Shown: positions 46,942 to 59,400 of the stretch, piece after piece
Position numbering within the stretch: position 1 is the stretch's first letter
How the letters are laid out: the number at the start of each line of letters is the position of its first letter
DNA from: Plazaster borealis
Lineage: Eukaryota; Echinodermata; Asteroidea; Forcipulatida; Labidiasteridae
Length of the DNA stretch: 64,000 bases
Reading direction: 5' to 3'
Assembly (NCBI GenBank): GCA_021014325.1
Contig: CM037460.1
Coordinates: forward strand, 25,210,544-25,274,543
Position numbers and translations under genes: made by a program
Notes under the pieces: generated by a model
What the model saw: only the letters and a program-made list of their open reading frames with translations
Databases searched by the model: none
Told to the model about the DNA's origin: nothing

Positions 46942-47629
46942 CAGTCATCTCGCCCTTGAGCAAAGTCGCCCAAAACAAAGTCACCCACAAAAGTCACCAA
47001 AAACAAAGTCACCCACAGAAGACACCCACAAAAGTCGCCCACGACAGAGTTGCCCACAACAAAGTCCCCCAGTGCTGATCATAAATTTCGGTGGAATAAA
47101 ATATGGGAGGGAGTTTTGATAAATATTGCAAATCATCAGAAATCTGTCAAGTTGTTTCAACAATTTTGAAGAGTTCATAAGTTTGCTGTTCTTCGGCAGA
47201 GCTCCATAAGGAACTGCGATAAGACTGACCAATTACTTTATGGACGATTTGCAATGTTTATCACACTTTTAAACTAAAAAACTTACCAATCACTTTTTTG
47301 ATGATTAACAATATTTATCACAACTTTCACTAAAAACTTTGTTTTGGGGGGCCACTTTGTCGAGGTGACATTTTAAAAGAGCGAGACTGTTCTAACATAG
47401 GGCGGGATTGCTGGGAAGAAAAGCCAGGTTCATACTTCCTGCAAATGCTTCGTGCGCAGTGAATTGACGTCAAAGCTTTTTGTTTTCGCTGCGAATGTTT
47501 AAAACTCTTCCGAATTGTTCGTTGCGAATTTGTGACGTCAAAATTTGTATCGCATTCCCATTCGCAGTTAGTATGAACCAGGCTTAACTTTGCTGTGGGG
47601 GGACCTCACAAGGGGGCGAGATGACCCAG
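46942..47629. mobile_element. Foldback element in the DGAT1 3' flank
   Basis: Ends CAGTCATCTCGCCCTT and AGGGGGCGAGATGACCC. The left part is a degenerate tandem of CAAAGTCACCCA units (46965-47065). A second small MITE is nested at 47421-47585. On the minus strand it starts about 16 bases after the DGAT1 stop, so the 3' UTR must be largely derived from it. Confidence 0.6.
47421..47585. mobile_element. Nested small MITE (AAGCCAGGTTCATACT ends)
   Basis: Left AAGCCAGGTTCATACTTCCT, right AGTATGAACCAGGCTT; internal ATTGACGTCAAAG and TTGTGACGTCAAAAT arms. Confidence 0.65.
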
Positions 47630-47645
47630 CATTCAACGATTCTAC

Positions 47646-47804
47646 CTAACTGACCGTAGCGTTTACAGTGATGTAGTTCTCTATGTAGTAGTCGTGGACG
47701 TACATGAGGACAGCGATGGGCTGGCCAATGATAATGGACACCCAGACGGCCATGTTGGCGGTGAAGCCACTCAAGAAGGCACTGACAAACATCGCCAGGG
47801 GTAT
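47646..47804 (-). CDS. DGAT1: DGAT1 coding exon 17 with stop codon
   Basis: Residues 463-514 and TAG. Contains [20 protein letters not shown] then HDYYIENY, the conserved C-terminal membrane segment. The acceptor CTCCAG directly follows the ATT-repeat tail of a SINE. A MITE terminus begins about 16 bases past the stop. Confidence 0.97.
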   Translation of the reverse strand: MPLAMFVSAFLSGFTANMAVWVSIIIGQPIAVLMYVHDYYIENYITVNATVS

Positions 47805-50415
47805 CTGGAGAATAATAATAATATCGACTCTTATATAGTGCAATTCCAAAGAATGATCATTGTGCTTCAAACTACATTACCCCTGGTCACTGGGCCATAT
47901 ATATCATTCCTTTGAACCATCTCAGCTCCCTGGGGAGTATACAGCCTGTGCTGCCAGGTTTGTAGCACACTAAGCTAAATTCTAAATCAATCACAAGAAC
48001 AATCTCTGCCCTCACAGGTACCATTAATAATAATACGCAGTTCTTATATAGCGCTTTATACTCCTGATGGGTGTCTCAAAGCGCTCTGTATTTTTCCTAC
48101 AAGGTAAGTGGAGTTACGTGTTGAAGTATGAGACCTTTTTCCTTTACATAGCACCATGTAATGGTTTACAAGGTGCTGTGCTGCAATATGCAGCCAATCA
48201 AACCAGGAACACCGGGGCGAACCCCTTCTCTTGACGATAAGTGCACTGGGTTCTTTTACGTGCATTACACAACACATTACACAACACACGGGACCTACGT
48301 CCCATCCAAAGGACGAAATTTACCATTTACCCCCTGGGTGATGAGAAGCAATTATAGTTAAGTGTCTTGTTCAAGGACACAAGTGTCACGACCGGGATTT
48401 GAACCCACACCCTGACGACTCAGCAACCAGAACTTGAGTTTGATGCACTAAACCGCTGGGTCAAAAATGCCACTCAACCCAAGAGACAAGTTTGAATTGT
48501 GTTTACATTGTATATCTAACTCTAGTCAATTGTGCTCTACTTGTCGTTTTGTCCCCACATGTTTTAGAAGATCTGCAGAAAACTAGGCACCTCAGGTGGG
48601 ATTTGAACCCTGTCGCATTCTAGTTCAGAATACCAATAACCTTTCGCATATTAGAGCAGGGCTCAATTTTGTGGCTCTGCTTACCGCCGAATTCTGCGCT
48701 TGCGATCACCATTCTTCGCTTATAGGGTAAGCACCGAAAATCTGCGCTTGCTGTGTAAGCGAAGAATGCCTAGTAACGTGGAATACGCATGCCCACAATT
48801 AAAAGTTCCCTGCTATCCTGTGAAATACGCTTCACATAAGCGCAGATTTCCCTGCTTCTGTAAGCGCCGATTCTTTGCTTACGGTAAGCAGAGCCATAAA
48901 ATTGAGTCCTGGTTGTCTTAACTGCTAGACTAGCAACTTTGCCCACAATGACCATCTTTATACCAAGATATGTGCAAATCCGTGAACATTCATATTTTCT
49001 ATCTTACAAATGTTGTGCACACCTGTTAAAACATATTTCTAAAACCCAAGGTTTTGAAGGTCGAAAAATCAAGAAATTAAATTATTTAATTGTTAAGCTC
49101 ACCTGCATAATCATTCCCATGAAGCCCCACAAGCGGAACATATGAAGAGGGACACTCAGCAAGTACTGTAAGTAAGAGAGAATGAACAAGCCAAAATGGG
49201 AGAAGTTCTTTATCAGTTTACTATAAATTGCTCTCTTAGAGAAAAAATGACTTGACCATGGAGCTCTACGAGTCGACCAACCATTTGAAACCATTCAGCT
49301 GCACGAGTTGTGTATGGTGACACGACTGTGCACAGAATTTACTGAGTAATATGTATGTACTGTGTAGATGCAGTCATCACATACTATCACATTGCAGGCT
49401 GGCATAGTTTATTGTTCAAAACCACAGGGGATGATATTGAATGGTCAGACAGTAGGAGGGTTGACCGTGTACTGTGTAGATGCATTCACCACATGACATC
49501 AAATTGCAGGCTGGCATAGTGTATCTATCATTCAAAACAACAGTGGATGATATTGAATGGTCAGACAGTGGGAGGGTTGACTGTGTACTGTGTAGGTGCA
49601 TTCACCACAAGATATCATATTGCAGGCTGGCATAGTGTACAGTATCCATCATTCAAAACCACAGCCGATGATATTGAATGGCCAGACAGTAGACGGATTA
49701 TTGGGTTGATAATAGTTGACCCGCGTTTGCTGCCCTGAGACAGCTGTGTACACTCAAAAAAAGAAACTACCTACGACATTTGCCTAGTTAATTGACCTTT
49801 AACCTTACCTCATGGAAGGTAGCCGAGATGAAGAAAACGACAGCTTGTCCAGTGAACTTACTGTAGCCGTGCCTCAAAAGGGGCTTGTACACATGCCTAA
49901 AAAAAATAAAATAATCAACACCTCATTTACCCTTGGGCTCCTACTCTGGACAATATCTTCCAGTGAGTTGACCAACCATTCAAAACCATTCAACTGCAAG
50001 GGTTGTGTATGGTGGCACAACTGTGCACAGAACTAAACTGTATGTATGTGTGAACTTTGCAGATTCATTCACTTCATGATATCATATTGCACGCTGGCAT
50101 AGTGTATCCATCATTCAAAACCCGAGTTCGGACTGGGTGATATTGAATGGTCAGACAGTGGGAGGGTTGACTGTGTACTATGTAATGCATTCACCACACG
50201 ACATCGTACTGCAGGCTGGCTGGCACAGTTGATCTATCATTCACAACCACAGTGGATGATATTAAATAGTCAAACAATTGGACAGTTAAAAAAGACCCTG
50301 CAGAAAAATGGCAGATTAGTTTAAAGCATTCTGCCATGACTGTACTTAGATAATAATATCAGTCATATGGTGTCAAGAAGTCAGTAATAGAGAGGTTTCA
50401 CAAGGCTACGGATAC

Positions 50416-50448
<33 letters not shown>

Positions 50449-53400
50449 TCGAAGTCTTATATAGTGCACGTATCTACCAAACAAGGTACTCAAGAAGCTT
50501 AGTATATACTTTAAACAGAAAGATGGGTTATTGAATTTATGAATTACGAGACCCAATTATGTAGCACCTTATAATGGTTTTTACAAGGTGCTACGGCGCA
50601 TTTAGCAGCCACAACCAGGAACACCGGGGCGAACCCCTTCTCTTTTCGATAAGTGCACTGGGTTCTTTTACATGCGTTACACAACACATGGGACCAACGG
50701 CTTTACGTCCCATCCGAAGGAAGAAGCAATGGTTAAGTGTCTTGCTTAAGGACACAAGTGTCACAGCTGGGGATTCGAACCCACACTCTGCTGATCAGAA
50801 ACACTAGAGTTTGAATTCGGTGCTCTTAACCGCTCGGCCATGACACTTACATATACGGATACGGATACGTAAACACTTTGTGTGTTCACGTGACGCGTAA
50901 CTTCGGCTTCCGTGTTTTGCATGGTCATTGACGACAGATACGGGAGCTCATACATGTATGTTAAAAACGGATATCCTTTTGCTGATTCTTGTTGTATTTT
51001 TGCCCGAGCTTAACAAAATTTTGCCCGATATTACTGTTAAGGGTGTCATTTACGATATAGATAGAAATGTGTAAGTCATTTGTAAGCAAAAAATTAAGAA
51101 AATGCAAAAAATTTAGAAAATGCAGTGTAAACAGGACCTCTATTTGCCGTGCTTGCTGGAAACTTTCTTTAACACGCGTTTAACATATGGGTCTGAAAAC
51201 GAACAGTTGAACAATCAAATTCTCCAACGTAACAAGAAAAGTACAATATGTTTTTGGATTTGTTTTGCTCACAAAACTTATGCCAAAGTGTATAAAGGGG
51301 GCCTATTCTTTGTCCTAGGCCTGACGCATATATATCTATGATTGCGAAACGAATTCTGGCGCGCATCCAACGTGAACGGAAACGGTTATTGTATCTGTAT
51401 CTGTATCCGTATCCGTACACTTGCGAAACCTCTATAATGTTTGTCTCAATCTTACCTGCGACACCATCTGTACGTTGGGATGTTCCAATTCCTCCAGAAA
51501 TAGCCAACGGATTCTGAATTCCTATAAAAAAGGAAAACGAAACATGACTTCAAAGAACTGTAAATGGATTCCTTACTTTTCAAATCTGCAGCCAAACGTT
51601 GAAGCTACGGTTTAAAACAAGAATTTCATCGATGACAATTCCTAACATATCTAGCTCAAGCCATGACAAATTTACTCACCACCAGTCCTGGTAGAATTCT
51701 CGATCGGCAAATCGCAGCAACTCAGCAGAGATGTTCAGGAAGGAGTGGAAGAAAAAGTAGAAGAACATCAACCAGATGAAATGATTGGGAACCTGAGGTA
51801 GAGAGAGAAATAAATACATATAAGTAATCACATACCAATAGATGGATTCTTCTTGAAGCCCTGCCCACTGTGAGTAACAAGTGAGTAACCAGTGAGTAAT
51901 ACGTAAGAAACAAGTGAGAAACAAGTGAGTTACAAATGAGCAATAGGTGAGCAACAAGGGTAACAAGTGTGTAACAAGTAAGTAACAAGTAACAAGTGAG
52001 TTACAAGTGAGTTACAAGTGAGTTACAAGTATTAAGCGAGTAACAAATGAGCAACAGGTGAGTAAAAAATAACAATTGAGTTACACTTGAGTTACAATTG
52101 AGCAACAGGTGAGCAACAACCGAGTAATTACTCACTAGTATTAAGTGAGAAACAAGTAACAAGTGAGTTACAAGTGAGTTACAAGTGAGTAACAAGTGAG
52201 TAACAAGTGAGTAACAGCAGCTAAGTTTCTCCAATACCACCCTTCATTTTCTGATTGTATGCTCCAGCTAAACGTTAAGCTGTATCCGAATAGGCGGCTG
52301 CAATTAGCTACGCCTTTTTCTAAGGATGTTACTAGAACGTCCTATACTTCAACGTATGATGACGCGGCGATCCAGCCGTAGCCGTCAATTTGGACACGGC
52401 TCTAGTCTTAGTGAAAGACATTTTAACGTGATTACCATCCATATATTACGCAGCGCAATAACGGCGATTGATCACATATTTACTGCAGTCAGCGCCCTCT
52501 AGTTCAGTTCAGCGATAACACACAACAGCATCTTGGACCAAGACTAGTTAAGGACGTGTCAATGACTCAACTTTTTGAGGAGAAGATTAACAAAAAAAGT
52601 ACTCACCGCAAGTTTCAAAATCCGTTCCACCATTCGCTTAAAATCCATCTCCTGCGACAGGAAGGAACAGAATAAGGAAACTCTATTAAAGGCAGGGTAT
52701 AATTTTGGTCATAGACTGTGCAAGTCTCGCACATATCGAAAACGAGAAAAAAATAAAACGAAGACAATATTTTTCTATGAAATCAAATCTTCTTTTAAAA
52801 TTATATTTAATACAAAATTCTTGAAAATTAAAAATACAAATAGAAAGATGTTATAAATAAATTTGCATTTTTTTTTACAAGACAGGTAATTTGTTCAAAT
52901 CAACATTGAAACAAAATTAAAACTTGGGACGAGGATGCTTATTACTAGAAACCCCATTTGCCAATCATGCCCGAATGTATGCATCTATTGCATAGGTTTA
53001 ATGACAGCATATCCATCAGTTGGGCAGCATTCTTAATTCTTTACAAGTAACCGGAAGCGGAGGTCAAGTCTTATTCTCGAGTTTACACCCTGCCTTTAAA
53101 ATCTCATCAGGGATGTAAGTTTTAATTGCAAATTTGAACAGTTGACCTAAAATCGCTAGCTTGATTATAAATAACGTCACCTCTCTCTAGTCTACCCCCC
53201 CTGTTAAAGGGTGTGCATAACATTGGTAAGAGTAAAAAATATAAATGTTCACAGATTCACACATAATTTACGTGGTATAAAGATGGTCATGATGGGAAAC
53301 TCCCTTTGAAATGTTTTTGCTTTAAATGCTATAGTTTTTGAGAAATGAGTAAAACAATTAGTTTTGATCTCAATAAGTCAAAAACTCGATGTTTGAAAAC

Positions 53401-56400
53401 AGTGAAAACACTTGAGGTTTTTCCCCAATTTTTTCTGGTGATTGCAACGACCGATTGAGCTTAAACTTTCACAGGTTTATTGTTTTATGTATATGTTGGG
53501 ATACACCAAGTGAGGATACTGGTCTTTGACATTTACCAAAAGTATAAACTCCCTTTAAACAATGAACTTACCGAAAATGGTTTGATGGCATTCATGACAG
53601 TTGGAACAATCCACTTAAAAAAAAATAGGGTGTGGGGGAACAAAATAAATCTTATAAGTATTTGCACAACCAAAGTAACAATTATAATAAGTGAAGAACA
53701 TTCCAAATATCATTAATACAACAATGCACTTTCCAAGAGTAGATCAAATGGAATTGTAAATTGCTTTATTTACATAGACAGTGAAAAAATGAAATGAAAA
53801 AATTACTTATCGTCGCGTCAGTGCCAAAAACGTTGCATCTCGATTTTGCAAAAAAGTTGAATCTTGCACGAAAAAATACTTTGTGCAAAAACAATATATC
53901 TCGATGTGAAAAAACGTTGTATCTCGATTTTGCAAAACCGTTGTATCTTGCACGAAAATGCTCTGTGCGAAAAAACGCAGTATCTTGATTTTGCAAAAAC
54001 GTTGTATCTCGCACGAAAATGCTTTGTGCAAAAACATTATATCTTGATGTGAAAAACGTTGTATCTCGATTTTGCTAAAAGGTTGTATCTTGCACGAAAA
54101 TGCTTTGTGCACAAACGTTGTATCTCACTTTTGCAAAAATGTTGTATCTCGCATGAAAATGCTCCATACAAAAATGTTGTATCTTGGGTGTACATCCAGG
54201 CTAATTTAAGAGAGATACAATATTTTGTAAATTTGCAACTGAAAGCACCGAGTACACAGTGCGTATCACACATCGATGCAAGGTTAAAACAAATATTTAT
54301 ATTCTTAATCCTCCATGCAATTATTGCATCAATTTCAGAAAACTTACTTGTTGGACGAGACCCAAGCTTAGGTGAACCAGGAAAAGCTGCAAAAGAAATT
54401 CAAAACAATAGGATTTGTGAGGATTGTTGTTTGAATTTAAGACTGCCCTGTGGCTACCTCAGTCCTACCCTTTAAGAAACATGAGGAGAGTTATAAGTTG
54501 CTGTCCTTTAATTATTGATGACAGCTCTTTGCGTTCCTCAGAACCAAACTTTGCACAAATGTGGGTTTGAAATGTCAGAAGAATGTTGTCTGCAACGAAA
54601 TGCTACAAAAGTTAATGGTCCAGAGACAAGGAATGACTGTTGATCAGGCCTAGAATTACACGTAGGCCACGGGAAGGTGTTGTATTCTGCTCTACCAGCC
54701 AGGCTGATGATACACATGCCTACATCCAATACGGACTGTGAAGGGGGTAACCCTGTTTCAGCCCCGGGAGTACATGTAGGTGGCAACGTGCCCCTGGTGA
54801 CAGTTGATTTGGGTCGATAGCCCAAATCAGTGAAGTGTAGCCCTTACCTTGAAGTGGCCGTCCGGCCTTGTGATGTTAGATGATCTCTCATAAAAAAAAT
54901 AATAAAAAAGTGTTTCCCATAGACTTTAAGCTTTTCCAAAGAAAGTGCCCTTTGAAAAATAAAAATGACCTTGCCCTCTCAAAGATGAAAATCCAGGTCT
55001 ATGTTGATGCCGCTGAAAAATTCTATTGCAATGTGAGTTTAGTTTTAGGCAACGTACCAGTTCAATGACGCGACGTAGCAGGAAGCGCTTCCTGATCCGA
55101 GGACTGCGGGGGAAGTTGAGCTCATAGCAAAGGGTCGGGGCAAGCATGAAGTAGTAAATATCTGTAGAAAGCAAGAACAGATTAAAACTTGTTAGGCTTC
55201 TCTTCAACGTAAGAAGTAACAATGAAATGATCTCAGGTTGTGGTTTCTTGCCCTGCCTTTCACCTCTGTGGACCCCCGGTTTGAATGCTGCTTGGGACTA
55301 GAGCTGTGGATGTGGATTGGCTTTTCAGTCTCTACATGATTGCCTGGGTAATCCCGCCAATTGGGGTTTTCCCTCATACACCTAGAACTGAAATTTCTTC
55401 AACACCTTCTCCTCACAGGTACCTTCAGGCATAAGGGGTAAAGCTCAATGAACTTTTGAGGGTCCACTGGTTCCAAAAATAATAATAATAAGTGGTATTT
55501 ATTAGGCAAATACAAAATTGGATGAACTAGACTATATGGAACCACAATAAGACAGAAAGATAGAATACTAAAGAAGACGCTGACTTACCTCTGAAATTAA
55601 GATTGTCCGGATACTTGACTTGACCGCTCTGCTCCTGGACCGTAGAGCCGTTATGATCGGCCTCGGACGCATCTCTGGTCTCTCTGAGAGTGGCATCTGA
55701 AGAAAGTGAACAGTAAATCACCAGTAAAAAAAAAGGAAGTGTTTATGATAATACAAAAGATTAGTATTAATAAGAATAATCTGGGTATTTATAAAGAGTT
55801 CTTAGTCAATGATAACATCAAGCAATAAACCACAAGGGAAACTGACTGCCGTTTCCCAGGTTGTATCATAAAACTTGGGTGCGATTCCTGGCTATACAGC
55901 AGTTACAGGTTGAATGGCTTCTGACTGGCACCGCCGAACAAAGATATTGACAAAATAGGGAGACTGCCAACATTAGGGCTAGATAGCTCAGTTGGTAGAG
56001 TGCCGGCTTGTTAATCCGGAGGTCGCAGATTCAAGTCCCACTCTGGTAAATTTTCTTTGTTCAACCCAAAATCAATGATAACACAACGCTTTATAGAAAC
56101 TGTACTTAATCTCACAAACAGGTGAGGTTTTTCCTTAAAGTAGGAAATATTTAAAGGGGTGGACACGGTCAAAAGTAAACTGCGATCAACATTGGTACCT
56201 TCTCATTCGTGAACGAAGAGCATGAGTGTGTGGAACTCCTTCACACACAACAACCAAACACTTGTGTACAGCCAGAAACACAGGGGCAAGACCCCTTCTC
56301 TCTCCTGCTAAGCATACTGGTAGTGGGCTCTTTTACCGGCATTACACAACAAACAAGATCTATGGTTTGAGCGTCTTGTTGATGAACACAAGTGCCATGC

Positions 56401-59400
56401 CCAGCAACCAAATCCCCAGAGGCCGGCAAGACCAGAACTTGAGTCTGGTGCACTAGACCGCTCGGTCACGACCCACTTTTACAAAAGCATGATGCACTGC
56501 TTGTGCACTACCATTAAAAGTTAAACCTGAATGACTTTCATTTTGCAATTAACAATGATTTAAGAAAAACATCTCTCTATAAAAACTCACCGTACTTCTT
56601 GCTCTTTGGAGACTGCGCTCCACCTTTCTGACTTCCTTTATCTTTTCCGCCTCGGAAGCTCCTCTTCCGGGCGGATTTCTCATCCCGGAGGGCCCTCCGG
56701 CACCAGGTGTTGACTTCTGTGTAGGAAATCAACTTCAGGAATATCATTGTGTACATCCCACTCACGCAAATGGCTCCAACTGGACAAAAATGAAAAGACA
56801 ATTTCGGTTTCCTTCCATTTACGGTAAAAGCAAACTTAAATTTTTTTTTTGACCCTTACACCGATGTGTATTAAGCACTGTATACTCAGTACTTCCCGAG
56901 TTCTGTGAACAAAATCCATAGGCAAATCTCTCAGGTGGGATTCAAACCCACGACCTTTTCATTGCTAGAGCAGATGTCATGCCTCTAGTCACTGGGCTAG
57001 CTTAGTGATCTAGTGGTAAGACGTCTGCTCCAGCAATGCAAAGGACGTGGGTTCAAATCCCAACCAATGATTTGTCTGTGGATTTTGTTTTCACAGAACT
57101 CGGGAAAGTACTGAGTATACAGTGCTTAATACACATTGGTGTAAGGGTCATCCTACTCAAGCAAATTAACGATGCAAAGTTAACATCTATTAAAAAGCAA
57201 ACTTGATTCATTTTATTTCTTTAACATATTTTGGATGTTTTGATCCATGAAAGTACTCATGAAATAATGATTTTTTTGTGTGTTTTTCAATCTAGTTTTT
57301 CTTACAAGGCATTGGTCTGACGATGGTGATGACAACTACCGGGAATGTGATCAAGGTGGCGATGTTAAAAAAAGACAGCCACCGCGACACTTTATCACTG
57401 AACACACCCTGTCAAAAGAGAAATGTTTAAAAATAACAACTGATACCTCAAACGGAAAGAACTTCCATTATATTGTGAAAGAGTGATTCAATTAAAATCT
57501 GATAGTTTTCAATAAACACACTTAAACACCCAACAAGTAAAGAAAGAACTTTATTATATTGTGGAAGAGTAATTCATTTAAAATCTAATAGTTTTCAATA
57601 AACACACTTAAAGGAACATTACAGAATTGGTTTTTGCTAACAAAACAGTTACGCACTTTATATAATCCACCATATACATAAACTGACAAACCTGTAGAAG
57701 TTTGAGATCGATCGGCCATCTGGGTTACGAGAAAATAGTGAAAAACCGATCACACATTTGCATGTGTTATACAATGCATGAATAAAACGCCCATGAGCGA
57801 TAAACTCCAATCGGAAATTAGTTTTATTTATTTCTCATCAAATATGGCATTTCAGACAGAAATATTTCTAGGGATGTTTTCTACTATCATCATCATGAGA
57901 CCGTGTAAGTTTTATGTAAATCTGTGATCTTAAAGAAAATTTTAATTACCAGTTCTGTAACGTTCCTTTAAACAACCAACAAGTAAAGATTTCATCCAAA
58001 GGCTAGGCATTATGGGGGGGGGGCAACAATTGAAAAATAACATTGGAAATAAAGGCAACTTACCTCTGCAACTAACTTCTCTATCACAAACTGGATCAGA
58101 ATAAAGACATTACTCACTGGAAGAAAAGCAGAGTAATTCATTTCAATACGAACAATCTTTAATGATATTTTTTTACGTACTAATAATAAAAATGAAAATG
58201 TAAGATAGTAAAATCTCAGGGGAGCTAAAGGTATAGGAATTTATATTTCTATTAAAACAGTCTCGATTGTAGGATGGAGGGAAACATGCACCAGGCAAGG
58301 AGTTCCAAAGAGATGCAGTACGTGGAATAAAACTGTTGGAATGGCTCTTTGTTCGACATCTCGGCAAAGCAAGAGTGTATGGGTGAGAAGAAGCAGAAAG
58401 CATGGTTTCACGCTCAAACATCCCTATAGGAGGAACCAGGTTGGACACACTGGTGGCACACTTTCCATGAAAATATCGGGAGAACAGACATAAAATCAGC
58501 GCGTCAGTGCAAAAACAGTGTATCTCAATTTTTGTCATTTCTTGCACGAAAATGCTCCATGCAAAAACGTTGTATCTCGGCGCGTACTTGTTTTGTGTGT
58601 ACATCTGGGTTATTTTAAGCAAGATACAACGTTTTGAAAATTTCAAACTCACACATAACATACATGCTAATTTAGGATGTACAACGTTTTTTGCACTGAC
58701 ACAACAAAATGGACACCAAGAAAATGGGTACCCATGAGGGTGGCTGTCAGCCTCGTTACCATGGGCAGCGCGCCGTATTGATACCTCTCCTCACTAACCT
58801 CTCGTAAGGAAGCATTGAAAATCAACTCTGATTGGCTCACCAAAAGTTACTACTTTGCGCAACACTTGTTAAAGACATTCGAGGGCTTGTCGGGCGCTTA
58901 GTACGTGTGTGTAAAATACATGTATTTTGACGCAATACATTTCAAATGAATTATGTTTATATATGGTCACCCTAAACTGCATACAGTTAGACGTATCACA
59001 AGATCAAAAAAGAATGAGAGGGGGCCAGTTGCTCTATGACTTGATGCGTATTTTGACAGCGCGCTCTGCGTAGTCTCTAAAACAGAATGGATCAACCACA
59101 GGACTAATTAAAATATCCAATAAAACTGGATTTTTCAAAGTCACACTCTAAGAAAAAACCCAAAATGGTGCAGCGAGATTGTACACCACTGGGAACAAGG
59201 TTGGGTGGATGTAAAAGTAAAGTACAGTCTGTCCCGAGCCAATATGGCTCATCAGGCCGGTGTTTATATCCGGTTTCCTTGGCATTAAACGACTGAGAAT
59301 ATTTCTATTCCCCCTGGACAGGATGCAAGTCCATCGCAGGTTACTCCCCAGCTCTCGCCGGTACCCATTTGTACTCCTGTGTGGAGAGAAGCAATTATGA

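Noticed and set aside
47340..47400. GGGGGGCCACTTTGTCG region as a DGAT1 polyadenylation or regulatory site
   Set aside because: It belongs to the foldback element and contains no AATAAA on the minus strand.
51676..52240. Minus-strand ORFs with [12 protein letters not shown] repeats
   Set aside because: Read-through of the GTAACAAGTGA tandem repeat and intron; only 51680-51792 is coding (DGAT1 exon 13).
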